Positions 20,640 to 31,282 of a stretch of 64,000 bases of DNA are shown here, one piece after another. This DNA comes from Cordylochernes scorpioides (lineage: Eukaryota; Arthropoda; Arachnida; Pseudoscorpiones; Chernetidae): contig CP092863.1 in assembly GCA_030710605.1 (NCBI GenBank), forward strand, positions 114,514,010 to 114,578,009, in the 5' to 3' direction. Within the stretch, counting starts at the first letter, position 1; every line of letters starts with the position of its first letter. The translations under genes and the position numbers were made by a program. The notes beneath the pieces are model-generated. The model searched no databases. It was not told the DNA's origin and saw nothing but the letters and a program-made list of their open reading frames with translations.

Positions 20640-21660
20640 TTAAATACATAATTTAAGTGCGGCATCTCTCTATTCAAAATTATGAACTATTTAGGCTCTA
20701 TGTTATTCTTTTTTTTTCCCATAAAATAAACCTTTTCTTTTTAAATTAAAAAACATTCAGAATCCATTTGTTAGAATATATCTGTGATTTTTAAAATTAT
20801 TTTTGACCATTGACTATGGAATTTTTGTCTAGCAGCCATAACTTTCATCCTCTTCGATGCAAAATATTTAAGCCTAAAGTAAGAGAGGTAATTGCTGAAG
20901 ATTATATATTTTTTGCGCTATTTAAAAACATATATCGAAATCTTTTCTTCAACCCTTGTTGTGTAAATATTAAAAATTGAAAGAAGGAAGGCATGGCTCA
21001 TCAGTGATGAACCCTCCCTGTGGTTTCGGAATTTTATTTTTCATTAGAAGAGTTCACCACTGAGGAGCCTTCCAATTTTTAATATTTATTCATTACAGTA
21101 TAGGAGGGCTGTAAAAATATTAATAGATTATATATATTTTTAAAAGCGCTAAAAATATATTTACAGCGATAATAAAAAAAAAAAAAATTTCAGCGATATA
21201 GAGATTGCTAATTTGATTATAATCTTTTAAGAGGTAATTGTTTTTAATAAACAATGTAAAGGTGATAAAAGGAGAAAACTCAGCTTTCGCTAACGGTTTG
21301 GTATCCCTTCACCAAGATAAATGACACCTCTATTTACACATAACTCTTACTTTATGCAATTTTCTCTCAAAAAGTTTTTTTTAAACAGTGTTTTTAATAA
21401 ACAATGTTTCATATAAGGAGAAAACTCAGCTTCCTCTAACGGTTTGGCATCCTTTCACCAAGATTAATTGAACACCTCTATTTACATATGACCCCAAATT
21501 TATGCAAATTTCTCTCAAACATATTTCTAGTTCGAAAGAGAATAGTAATGAAGGAGAGAGAAAGTTATTCTGAGTGAAAATTTACTTTAAATCTTTATCA
21601 AAACAAAAAAATATACAGGCATCGGTATAGCCAATAGAATCTTGCTATAATGTGATTGGT
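20640..21660. other. AT-rich sequence, MITE-E pair
   Basis: MITE-E remnants at about 20987-21110. A segment AACAATG...GAGAAAACTCAGC...GGTTTGGTATCC...CACCAAGAT is present twice (21250-21360 and 21400-21500). It lies just 3' of the bromodomain-like gene. More diverged from the other block than flanking DNA. Confidence 0.5.
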
Positions 21661-22089
21661 TCATTTCTTCTTCTTCCCATTGTTCAACGGTCGGTAGGTG
21701 GGGGTGTTTGTATCTGGGATCTTAGAGAAGAGATCCTCAAAGATATCATGAAGTCGACGTGCCCAGGCTAAGTACTCTTCATCCGTTGCATAATAACGTG
21801 TCCAGTTACGTAACAAGATACGAATGTCAACTGCGAAGTCTTCTGGAGTTTTATAAAGTCCGTCTGCTAGTTTTCTTTTGACGGTTTTCAGACTGGATGG
21901 ATACATGGATGATTCAATATCTTGTTGAGGCATTAGAGACTTCGTTCCCATCTTGTTCTGTATGATTCGAGCTAGTTCTGTCTCTCTGGAATCATTTAGA
22001 ACTTTAAGGATGTTCTTACACGCATTCATTCTTCGATCAATCTTAGATGCACCAGACTTTTGGACCTTTTTTACATCCCTGTTGGCCAT
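21661..22089 (-). CDS. Short bromodomain-like protein, block A copy
   Basis: Uninterrupted 142-codon frame, ATG at 22089 to the stop at 21661-21663. Residues about 64-126 match the C-terminal half of a BET-type second bromodomain: SLKTVKRKLADGLYKTPEDF, then DIRILLRNW, then the WARRLHDIFEDLFSKIPD helix. The usual N-terminal WPF/ZA-loop part is replaced by unrelated sequence. The BC-loop Asn that binds acetyl-lysine is Tyr100, so canonical acetyl-lysine reading is doubtful. A basic tail (GKKKK) ends it. The block B copy (38315-38746) keeps the frame and differs mainly at synonymous sites, which argues for function. No intron is visible, so it may be a retrogene. Neighbours are transposons only. 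Confidence 0.75.
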   Translation of the reverse strand: MANRDVKKVQKSGASKIDRRMNACKNILKVLNDSRETELARIIQNKMGTKSLMPQQDIESSMYPSSLKTVKRKLADGLYKTPEDFAVDIRILLRNWTRYYATDEEYLAWARRLHDIFEDLFSKIPDTNTPTYRPLNNGKKKK

Positions 22090-22495
22090 TTTGGGATTAA
22101 TTTTCCGTTTTTTTTTCTGTTAAAATGGGTTGATTGGCAAATAGGATGATTGGGATTATATGGTGGTTTTTGTTTGGGATTTTGTTTTTTTATGGAGAAA
22201 ATTTTTGGGTGTTTTAGGAGGGTGGTCAAATGGGGGGGGAAATGCCTGAACGCGTGCAATTTCTACGTGGTTACACGTCCGTGCCGTTTAAATATATATT
22301 TACTTTTAGGATTATTGCTTTCAATAAAGATGGTTTGTAATGTTTCACAATCTTCACTAGAATTGGAATGGCTCTCTTTGATCGTCAACAGCCAGTACAA
22401 GACCTTCACTCTCCTCCAAATCAGTAATGGCACAGTTCTTAGTGACCTCTATCGCTGAAAATTATAAGTAATTAGCGCAACCTTTTTTAAAATTA
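22090..22495. other. Region upstream of the bromodomain-like gene
   Basis: Contains T- and G-rich sequence 5' of the ATG, then 22300-22455. In the latter an open stretch of about 49 codons follows a TTTACTTTTAG acceptor-like site and ends in TGA. In the other block the AG is GG, so exon status is not supported. No promoter element is clear. Confidence 0.35.
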
Positions 22496-22690
22496 CACTC
22501 ATGGACAAAAAATAAGGAAGTTGTACCTTTTAGCATGTATTTCGGGATTCAGATAATAACTTTTGAGAGATATTACAGTGACCTTTATTGAAGACATATG
22601 AGATAACCAAGTGTGAACAGCCTCTGTCTCCTTAAAAAAAATATATATAGACGACCGTCGATATCAAAGACTCTCAACTTCCTTAATGAA
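22496..22690. mobile_element. MITE family A, right end lost
   Basis: Left terminus CACTCATGGACAAAAAATAA after TA. The right arm stops at CAACTTCCTTAATGAATGAT. Confidence 0.7.
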
Positions 22691-22968
22691 TGATCTGTAG
22701 TTGTCCGGCCCGTTTGTCGGTGTCTGGCGGCGGTCGTAAAACTCACTAACGTCTTATGGAAGTTCCACTAGAAGTAAAGGACATAATCTTGACGGAATTG
22801 GACCTTGTCCTGTCTTTGTTGTAGCTGACTCTCAATAAAACTTTATTATTTTGTTTGTGATTACATGATGGTCAAATTGGTGCGTTGAATTATATTTACA
22901 TTTTGGGGCTTTTACACTATTTATAATTACGGCACATATGTAAATATAGTGTATATTGAAATATGTAT
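22691..22968. repeat. LTR-like repeat D
   Basis: Contains GTTGTCCGGCCCGTTTGTCGG, CTCAATAAAACTTTATTATT (possible polyadenylation signal) and GTGATTACATGATGGTCAA. An inverted diverged copy is at 46094-46400 (and 60010-60330). The other-block copy is 39441-39718. Ends immediately before the hammerhead ribozyme. Confidence 0.5.
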
Positions 22969-22974
22969 ATTCTC

Positions 22975-23018
22975 CCTAGACTGACGAGGGCCATTAGCCC
23001 GAAACCATGGTCTCTAGG
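22975..23018 (+). ncRNA. Type I hammerhead ribozyme, complete
   Basis: All core elements are present in order. Stem I CCUAGA (22975-22980) pairs with UCUAGG (23013-23018), 6 bp. CUGACGA (22981-22987) is the catalytic box. Stem II is GGGC/GCCC with loop CAUUA (22988-23000). GAA (23001-23003) follows. Stem III is ACC/GGU closing over AU (23004-23011), and ACCAUGGU is also a palindrome that could pair between two RNAs. Cleavage triplet GUC puts the cut after 23012. This fits the short-stem-III hammerheads known from Penelope-like elements and animal retrozymes, which act best as dimers. Seen directly; catalytic activity is inferred. Confidence 0.88.
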
Positions 23019-23200
23019 TGGAAACTTCTCAGTTTTCCAAAGCTGGTGTTGTGGCTTTGTCACCGAGGCCGCTAGTTTGTGGCGACGGTCAATAGATGGC
23101 GTTTTAGCTCTGACTTCTATTTTGACGGGAGAGACGATCTTTGTATTTTTTAGATCAATATCCTCCCGGGGAAAAAATTCATCTATATTGCTATATAAAT
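23013..23200 (+). repeat. Body of the hammerhead-bearing repeat
   Basis: Continues from the ribozyme through a TGGAAAC...GTTTTCCA hairpin, AAAGCTGGTGTTGTGGC, GACGGTCAATAGATGGCG and GACGGGAGAG...CTCCCGGGG. Inverted relatives: 54372-54540 (no ribozyme) and 55032-55210 (decayed ribozyme). The tail part is at 44410-44540. Confidence 0.6.
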
Positions 23201-23237
23201 ATATAAAGGCATATATTGGATCTAAATTTATTATTTA

Positions 23238-23276
23238 ACCAATATTTCTAGGGGCAAAACGCCTCTCTTTATCAAG
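23238..23276 (-). other. Decayed hammerhead-like module (family F)
   Basis: Minus strand: CTTGATAAAG, hairpin AGAGGC-GTTTT-GCCCCT (one mismatch), then GAAATATTGGT. The same frame as 3360-3398 and 41304-41340 with a different stem. Confidence 0.4.
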
Positions 23277-23734
23277 GTTTTTCTTTGATTTAAACTAAAT
23301 CACGTGGCATGTCATCCACTTATGCTATACAAGATCAAAATATTATTATGTGGATTGGGGTCAATCTTTAAAATAATTTACTATATATATTTAAAAATAA
23401 AAGTATAATAAAAATATATATATGTGTATTTCTGATTTTTTCGGCTATAGAAAGCACCAAGTTGATATTTAAGATGGCCGCTATATCATCAGGGTTGCTG
23501 GATTCCTTCCTTTAGAGTAAAGAACCGGAAACCGGGAGGGGAAGGAACCGGAAATGTCCAACTTCGTGAACAGTTTCGCTAATCGATCTGATAACACTGG
23601 AGGAAACTGATGACGTCACGACTTCCCTATCGTCCAATCACCATCGTCCAACTCTCTTCTTTTTCCTGTTAGGGTTAGGGTTAAAGATAATGTTCCCTTC
23701 ATAATTACATATATGTTTTTAGAACTTTACTACA
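23277..23734. other. Sequence up to the first assembly gap
   Basis: No gene. TTAGGGTTAGGG at 23670-23683 occurs only once in the other block. Includes ATGGCCGC and two CCGGAAA-type strings (ETS-like) at 23525-23560. Confidence 0.4.
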
Positions 23735-23834
23735 NNNNNNNNNNNNNNNNNNNNNNNNNNNNNNNNNNNNNNNNNNNNNNNNNNNNNNNNNNNNNNNNNN
23801 NNNNNNNNNNNNNNNNNNNNNNNNNNNNNNNNNN
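23735..23834. other. Assembly gap (100 N)
   Basis: A run of exactly 100 N, the conventional size for a gap of unknown length. Confidence 1.
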
Positions 23835-24430
23835 GATCTGTAGAGATAATATTTGATGATTTTTTATAGAAAAGAAACACATTGCCAAAAATTAATAATT
23901 GCTACAAATTTTATCGATGAGATGGCAATAGAATTTATATAAAAAAAAAAATAATAATAATGATAATAATAATCTGCCCCTATCTGCTATAAACACAACG
24001 AGCTGGCCAATCGGGTGAGGCAAACGTTAGGGGGGTGTGGTCGTGACGTCATTAAGAAGGTTCTAACACCTCAACAAGACATCCCGAGAGAGAACAAAGT
24101 GACGTGCGCAAACTTAATTTATTATTAGAGTGTAATACCCACAGAGTGACAAACCAGGGTTGCCAAATCGGATTATAAACTTCTCTCAAAAGCCCTGTTT
24201 TGATATTAACCAAACTTGGCACCACTGCCCGGTGCATGACGGGAATGTAATCGCTTTGGAATTACTCCCCTCATGGCGCCATCTGTTGTGGGAATCTATA
24301 ATTAATTAATTTAAGAATGGGACTGTAACATATGATAGTATAGTGCCATCTAGCGGCGATCTATATTAAAAACCCAAGAATATATTTTAATCCAATATGC
24401 ATATATGTGAAAAAAACAATATAAAAAAAA

Positions 24431-24508
24431 GTGTCCAATGCGGGAATCGAACCCGGGTCGTAGCGGTCGAAAACCAACGGTTTAGACCATCCTTCCACCG
24501 ACCCCCAC
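24431..24508 (-). other. tRNA-like sequence
   Basis: Minus strand carries A-box-like TGGTCTAAACCG and B-box GGTTCGATTCC and ends TTGGACAC. Related to 19562-19639. Cloverleaf incomplete at the acceptor. Confidence 0.5.
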
Positions 24509-24711
24509 ATTCTAATAATAAAAACAATGGTTGCCTGTAAAGTCGGTTTTACGGGCGAAGATTTTACGTGACAACGGTAGAATATTTATTGATATGAATA
24601 TAATTAAATTGCACAATAGGAACAAGGAATTGAATGAAAATAAGAATTGCACAAATTTTAACTATAGAAATATATTTTGTTTACTAAAACATTGTACATG
24701 TAAACTTAAAC

Positions 24712-25251
24712 TTAACTAATTCCTATTTGAGTGATTTTGTTGAGGATAGGACGATGATAGGAGAAATATGAAATGAAAGGAAGTGTTTCTGCTGTAATGT
24801 GTCTTGCGAAAGTCAAGTCGATAGTTGTTCCTTTTAACGTAGTTGACTTAGAAACGTTTGATACGCAATCAAGATTATACGTATTTTTCATGAATTTAAG
24901 AAACGAGTTGTCAGGCTTTACGTTTTTGTTAAAATCACCACACAGAAGAATCGGTATACTAGAATCAACTTGCACGAACGGTGGCACGTACTGGCTGTTG
25001 TGAATGTACGGACCGAGTCCTTGCCATAGTAACATTCCAATATCCTGCATACTAGCTCCTGGATGAATATATACAGCACCGAGTATAAACTTGAAGCTAG
25101 TATTAGCGGCGAAGCAAGTAACTTCAGTCATGCACATGTCACCCTTGGTTTTAATGACACGAGTTACGTCTGTAATCGCAACTTGGAACACTTCCGCCGT
25201 AGATGTCGATGATAATTTACGATAGATCGCCACTCCACCAGCCGCGTTGGT
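24712..25251 (-). pseudogene. Endonuclease/exonuclease/phosphatase-type domain, fragment
   Basis: An open frame of about 180 codons (first Met at 25233; the frame is open about six codons further upstream and includes AAGGVAIY). It shows the EEP fold signatures: GAVYIHPG, the catalytic CGDFN (residues 98-102), TTIDLTF and the terminal SYFSYHRPIL, where a His stands at the SDH-like position. This corresponds to the C-terminal two thirds of the apurinic-type endonuclease attached to Helentron replication proteins and some LINEs. The N-terminal Asn/Glu residues are missing, so it is non-functional or a terminal exon. AT-rich DNA surrounds it. Confidence 0.7.
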
Positions 25252-25907
25252 ATTTGAAAATCAAAACACTTATTCAGATCGAAGGTTCAAATTTTTGCTA
25301 AATAAATTTGAAATTAAATAAAATTTGTAATTGTAAATGATGAAGTTGAAAATTAAAACATTTACTTAAATTAGATGTTAAAATTCTTGCTCAACACAGT
25401 TTAAATAAAGTTTTCTTATATCTGCCACTTTTTCTTAATATTTGTAATTTTAAAGAATCAATTCGAAAATCAAAATATTTATTCAGATCGAAGGTTCAAA
25501 TTTTTGCTAAATAAATTTGAAACTATTTAAAATTTGTAAAATAATAATTAATTAATTAATTAATTTTAAACTAATAATTTACTTAACACTATCAACATTT
25601 ATCAATAGTATGACATAACCTATAAACTCAGTTTCTCAACTTTTGTGTCAATCTAACAATTAATCAATCAATCATAGTTTACGATAATGAAATATCAGTG
25701 TACAATTATTTACCTTTATTGTTGTAGTTGTTGTAAATGACGAATCTAAGCACTCCACATTTTCACTACAGACACAGCTGACGATACTTTAACCACACGT
25801 GTGAACTTGTATTATGACGCTTTCTTGTTTTTCCAACGCCAAGAACGTTCGAGAAAGACAAAGACAGAGACAAGCATGCACCGATTCAATGCGCCTAATT
25901 TTCTAGC

Positions 25908-25933
25908 GCTGCGCGCGCAGCTGCGCGCGCAGC
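25908..25933. repeat. Perfect 26-bp GC palindrome
   Basis: GCTGCGCGCGCAG followed directly by its reverse complement, in otherwise AT-rich DNA, about 100 bp from the end of the Helentron-like insert. Compatible with the terminal hairpin/palindrome of that class. Confidence 0.85.
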
Positions 25934-26272
25934 ACTCTCGTTCGATGACTCATCGTAACGTTACCGGGCGTTACACTTTTTCATAAGTGACTCCCAGCCG
26001 CAACCTAATTTAAGACGTTGTCACGTCAAAATAAATAAAAAACCACAATATATGTAAATAAAGAAAATGTAACCAGATTTAATTTAAATCAAACAAAAAG
26101 CATTTAGTATAATATCTAATAAAGCAGCGTTTAAATGATTTATACAGGAATAGTATGCAAATGTGTAATATGACTATGCAAATTTGTTTTTTCAATATTT
26201 GGTTGAAATGTGAACCTAAAAATTTTTTCTTCCTTCTCAAAGTGTGTCACAAGGAGAAAATACACTCATGGA

Positions 26273-26474
26273 CAAAACTTAAGGAAGTTGTACCTTTTAC
26301 CATGTATATCGGGATTGAGACAATAACTCTGAAAGATATTACAGTGCGCTTTATTGAAAACATGAGATAACTAAGTTTAAACAGCCTCGGTCTCCTTAAA
26401 AAAAAAAAAAAAAAAAAAACAGACGACCGGCCACATCAAAGACTTTCCACTTCCTTAAGTTTTGTCTATGAGTG
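26273..26474. mobile_element. MITE family A, block B copy
   Basis: TA-flanked, ends CACTCATGGACAAAACTTAA. Same site as 8632-8840, differing in the internal poly-A run. Confidence 0.85.
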
Positions 26475-26814
26475 TATATATGCAGAGAAGTGTACTTACC
26501 GTCAAACTTCAGGTTAATCTTCGAGAGATCCCTTTCAGAAAGTCGTCTTCTGCCACAAACAGATATGCAAATTGAATATGCAACTTCCTTAAATTTGCAT
26601 ATCAGATCAAATTAAATATTTTAGAACGATAAAAAGAACCATAATACTATATTGATACCTGTCTAAAACCAATTGTGAATACATTATGCCTTAGATTGCA
26701 TATGGTCACCCATAGGGTTATTGTGACCAGGCAATTTTCTCTCACCTCATATTTACACACTGGCCATCTTTATTTACATATTTCTATATATTGTTGAACA
26801 TATACAGTCCAACT

Positions 26815-26943
26815 TGGATAATTCGAAGCCCAAGGGACCAAAAAAAAATTGAATTAAAAACGGAAATTATATTTATAGTGAATTCTAGGGACCACAAGAT
26901 AAATATTTGAATTAAAGATGTTTGAATTATACAAGTTCTACTG
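26815..26943. mobile_element. Small pogo/Tigger-like MITE, block B copy
   Basis: Counterpart of 9171-9307, with the same inverted ends and TA flanks. Confidence 0.6.
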
Positions 26944-26953
26944 TATATATAAA

Positions 26954-27377
26954 CTAGCCGAATGACCCGGGCAACGCCCGTGTTTTACCCGATTGTGTGT
27001 GTGTGTGTGAATGTTTTGATTCAAATACTATTTGTTACAATTATAAATTGGCGCCTTAAATAAATGCATATGTTAGTTAATAACTATAGCCTATGTGCTT
27101 TATCTGTCTATGTACTGTTGGCTTCCGTAGGCGTCTCTTACAGGGAAAAAGAAAGAGAGGATTCCATTTGGTTATTAACTAATATATGCATTTATTTAAG
27201 GAGCGACCCGCTCCAACACAATGGTTACAAAAACGAAAAAGCGAGTGGGGGGGGGGGGCAAAGGTGGCGTGGTCGTAGCCAACCAATAGGAGGGCGCCAT
27301 TCCAAAAAAAAAAAGCTAACGGTGACAGAGATGACTGATTAAGAGATGAAGAATGACGCTCGTAACTGTATATAGAA
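26954..27377 (-). mobile_element. Helitron H1, block B copy
   Basis: Counterpart of 9318-9726 with an intact 3' hairpin CGGGC-GTT-GCCCG and CTAG, and an extra (GT)n at about 26995. Confidence 0.8.
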
Positions 27378-27537
27378 TCGTAATTTAAACAATGTGATAT
27401 GTAAGTAATAAAGTATGACGTCTTTTCTAGTCGTCTCAAAGTGACACCAGCTTGCCACCGGACACCCGGGGGATCCAGGGAGGGACGAAAAAGGGGCGTT
27501 TGGTCTGGATGTTGACAGTTAGTTAGGTTACAGTGGA

Positions 27538-27747
27538 TGCAATGTTTCCACAGATAAGACTTGAAAATAGACTATATTTTTTAATGCCAAGAAACAAACA
27601 AAGTTAAAACAATTCCATATTAGAAAAATAATCAACTGCTAAAAACACAAACACTATATATATGCATATAAAAACAATTATCATCATCAACTCTGTGACA
27701 ACAAATAAATAAAAACAAATATTAAATTAATTCGCCAATACATCACA
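27538..27747 (-). repeat. 3' LTR of Gypsy copy 2
   Basis: 210 bp; matches 31866-32074 with very few differences. Confidence 0.9.
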
Positions 27748-27758
27748 TCATCTTCCTC

Positions 27759-28991
27759 CTACAAGCCTTGATATCGCACAGGAGGTCTCCGATCCCTTGG
27801 AGGGTTTCTTCTTGGCAGTGGCCTCTCCTCCGTCCGGGCTTCTTTGTCTGAGGAACACGCGGATTCCCTTGGGCTGCTTCCAATCTCCACACCTTGGTCC
27901 CCGGACACTGGATCCTGCGGCAATCCAGCTGTTTCCGACGAAAACGATTCTCTGTCCCTCCGGCTGTTCATACTCTCAGGAGCCATCCATATTGGGTCAT
28001 CTTCCTCCTCTCTTTTCTCTCTGGCCTCATCTCCCTCTTCACCACTAGTCCATCTTCTCCTTATCTGATCTCGGTGGTAGGTCTTCACCTGTCCATTTAT
28101 CAAAACTGTATAGACTCTGCTCCCCTTTCTGCCCACTGTTCTTCCTGGAATCCATCCGACACCTCTAAAATTCTTACACCACACCTTATCGTCCACCTCG
28201 AACTCCTCTTGGCCTCTTCCTCGATCATACCTCATCTGCCTGGCCTGTCGTTCCCTCACCCTATTGTCCAGGCTCTGGTGTATCAATGTCAGTCTGGTCC
28301 GCAGAGACCGACCCATAAACAGCTCTGATGGGGTCTTCCCAGTTGTCTCATGCGGCGTGCATCGATACGTGAGGAGAATTCTTGACAGTGTATCTTGAAT
28401 GGTATCTTCAAACTTCCTTTTATTTTTTTCCAAGGCCATCTTTATCAATTGAACCGCTCTTTCCGCTAAACCATTACTCTGTGGATAGTATGCTGGAATC
28501 AGAGTTTGTCTGACTCCATTTATCTCAAAAAAACTCTTCATCTCTACCCCTGTAAACTGTGGGCCATTATCCGACACCACTTCCTCTGGTAACCCATACG
28601 CTGAAAACAATCTTCTTAACTGCTCAATCGTCTTTCTTGCGGTTATCTCTCTCATCGGGATCGCCTCGACCCATTTTGAGTGGCTATCCACCACAATTAA
28701 CAAATTCACTCCATATTTAAATGCAAAATCCATATGGATCCGTTGCCAGGGCCTGGTTGCCCACACCCACGGTCTCCAGTTTACTTTACTTGGGCCTGTC
28801 TGAGTTTGCTGGCAATTTTTACACCCATTTACCATGCATTCAATCTGGTTGTCAAGATTCGGCCACCAAAAATGCGACCTAGCAACCGCCTTCATTTTGC
28901 CCATCCCCGAATGGGTCTCGTGTAGACAACTCAACATATTTTTCCTAAGAGAAGACGGGATGATCACTCGCATTCCCCACACAATAAGCAT
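27759..28991 (-). pseudogene. Gypsy copy 2 integrase
   Basis: One open frame of about 410 codons with the complete integrase: zinc-binding LHETHSG and CKNCQQ, catalytic Asp in VVDSHSKW and SDNGPQFTG, Glu in SNGLAERA (D,D-35-E pattern), then a GPY/F-like module (GVGWIPGR...SRVYTVL) and a polar, Arg-rich tail. It is the best-preserved integrase in the window, but upstream frameshifts detach it from the rest of the polyprotein. Confidence 0.9.
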
Positions 28992-29099
28992 TCCCCGTCC
29001 ATAGTTAACTCCAACTTTCTCTGAAAGTAGGGTCTGAGGTATTCCCCAACTCTTTCAGGCCAGCCTTGCTGCGTATAGCGCTTCACCACTGACAATACT

Positions 29100-30349
29100 T
29101 CATCTTTTTTTAGTTTCCACACCTATTTCTGCTGCTGTAACCGGCAAATCTTCCACGTATGATAATATGAACGTTTGATTCAAAACCGGTGTTTCGTCAC
29201 TCTCTACTGGCAACCGTGAGAGAAGGTCTGCGTTTCCATGATCTTGAGTTCTTCGGAATTTAATTTCATATGTATAAGCCGCCAAAGTCAGTCCCCATCT
29301 CTGCAATCTTGAAGTAGACAAAGTGGGAATCCTGCTCTCGGCCCCAAAATAGACACCAGGGGTTTATGATCTGTAATCAGGGTAAATTGTCTTCCATAGA
29401 TAAACTGGTGGAACTTAGTCACACCATATATTATTGCGAGAGCTTCTCTTTCTATTTGTGAATAATTACGTTCGGCCCCGGAAAGTGTTCGTGAGGCAAA
29501 CATGATTGGTTTCTCTTGGCCCTCGATAACATGGGACAGCACCGCCCCCACTCCAATCTGAGATGCGTCCGTGGCCAAAGATAAAGGTAACGTGGTATCA
29601 TATGGCACCAACACTTTCTCGGAGGTAATTCTCCTTTTACACTCCGAGATCGCCTTCTCACACTCCCCTGTCCACTTCCAATAACTATTCTTTTTCAGCA
29701 GCTTGTGAAGTGGCTCCAACAGCTCTGGCAAATTCGGAATAAACTTTCCATAATAGTTCACTAATCCCAGAAAAGATCTCAATTCCGAGACATTTGTCGG
29801 GCTTTTGGCTTTCTGTAGCCCTTGTATCTTGTCCTCTAAAGGCCGAATACCATCTTCTTTGATGAGATGTCCCAAATACTGTATTTCTCTTCGCAGAAAT
29901 TCACATTTTTCCCTTTTTAATTTTATGTTGTGCTTCTGCAACCGAACAAAAATAGTTTTTAATACTGCCATATGTTCCTCCACTGACGCCGTGGATACGA
30001 GTACATCGTCAATGTAACAAATAACCCCATTAATTCCCGCCAATATTCTATCCATAACTGACTGAAAAAAACTAGGGGCATTTGCCAATCCAAAAGGCAT
30101 TTTTTTAAACCTAAAAAGCCCTTTATGCGTATTAATAGTCAGGAGTGGCTGGGTGCTAGGGTTTACCTCTAATTGAAGGTATGCATTGCTCAGATCTAGT
30201 TTAGAAAAATACTTCCCTCTAGCCAATACGGAAAACAGGTCCTGATGAGTAGGCAGCGGATAGGCCGCAGTATCCAAAAATCTATTTAAAGTCACTTTGA
30301 AATCACAGCAAATCCTAAACTCTTTATTCTTCTTGGGCACAACCACCAC
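29100..30349 (-). pseudogene. Gypsy copy 2 reverse transcriptase-RNase H
   Basis: 29288-30349 covers RT (FRICCDF, LDLSNAYLQ, CYIDDVL) through RNase H (ATDASQIGVGAV, TDHKPLV). A one-base deletion near 29331 ends it, and 29100-29321 continues the RNase H tail in another frame. A one-base insertion in a T run near 29108 then breaks the link to integrase. Confidence 0.9.
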
Positions 30350-30358
30350 TGGAGTTGC

Positions 30359-31282
30359 CTACTTGCTGCTGGGTACTTGATACAAGTAGTCCTTCTCCAC
30401 CATTCTTTCTAGTACCTCGTTTACCGCCGTTCTAATTGCAAAGGGAACTGGTCGGGCCTTATGAAATATGGGGTTTACATCCTGAATATTCACTGCAAAC
30501 GTGAATCCCTTTATCGGATCTGTTGTCTCCCCAAACACAACCTGGTGTTCACTCAATAATTCCGCCAACGTGTCCTCCAAAGGCATCTGATTCACATAAT
30601 AATTTCCAATTTTCAAAGCATTGATCCATTCTCTCCCTAACAAGGCCTTCCTTTCTCCTCTCACCACGACAGCTCTAAGCTTAGCGATCGTTCCCCGAAA
30701 ATCGACCTTGACATCTATTTCACCCAGAATCGTAACCACAGTTCCGTCATAGGTCTTAACAATTATTCCCGCTTCTTTTACCTGCACGTCTGGGAGGTAT
30801 CTCTTGAAATCCTTCTCCGATATTAAAGTCAGACAGCTACCCGTATCGATTTCAAAAGTCATCAAAGTGTCCTCTACTCTCATCTTAATCACATAGGGAG
30901 GGTCATTCGTAGCATACTTGACTCTATAATCATACGTCCTCATGAAGACCATTCTTTGAACGGATTCTTCCTCCTCCTGATCCTCGATTTGATTAATCTT
31001 TCTCTGGTTCAGAAACCGGCTCACCTGTCTTTCGCTTGTATGTTCCCCACGGCTCCTGCAGATGGTTGCCAAGTGACCTCTTTTCCCGCATCTGAAACAG
31101 GTCGCCTCTCTAAATCTGCATGTCTTTATGCAACCTCCCGCAATGTATGCACTTTCTCTTTTGCACTCTATTATATCTATTCCCGACTTCTGCGCGTATT
31201 TTGTCCACGCTATCTGCAGGCTCATTGACATGGAATATTCTGGTATTTTTTTCTGCAGCCTCCATCGACAACGCAATTTCAA
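30359..31282 (-). pseudogene. Gypsy copy 2 zinc knuckle-protease-linker
   Basis: Contains CFRCGKRGHLATIC, the protease active site FEIDTGS and LLGREWINAL, up to a TAG (Trp codon in copy 1) at the start of RT. Its first 40 or so codons are out-of-frame gag: a 2-base deletion in the first zinc knuckle joins the frames. Confidence 0.85.

Larger units (their letters stand above)
7945..23734. repeat. Block A, part 1 (duplicate of 23977-40481)
   Basis: Collinear with 23977-40481 at mostly about 99% identity by eye, apart from discrete insertions. It stops at the first N gap exactly at the base corresponding to 40481. 7945-8400 itself is an unclassified moderately GC-rich repeat with CCATCTAGCGG at its end. 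Confidence 0.9.
24431..26031 (-). mobile_element. Helentron-like insertion, absent from block A
   Basis: About 1.6 kb lies between a poly-A and TAAATAAAAAACC that are contiguous in block A (8400/8401). It has asymmetric inverted motifs TTTTACGTGACAACG (24562-24576) and CGTTGTCACGTCAAAA (26016-26031), a strong palindrome near one end (25908-25933) and an endonuclease-domain frame. These are features of Helentrons/Helitron2. No Rep-helicase is visible, so it is internally deleted. The tRNA-like 24431-24508 lies outside the left motif and may be a separate insertion. Confidence 0.65.

Noticed and set aside
22311-22455. Possible LRR exon (LELEWLSLIVNS) after an acceptor-like site
   Set aside because: The acceptor AG is GG in block B, the LRR spacing fails after the first repeat, and no partner exons are seen.
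23670-23683. TTAGGG repeats as an interstitial telomere
   Set aside because: Only two copies in block A and one in block B; arthropod telomeres are typically TTAGG. Treated as chance.
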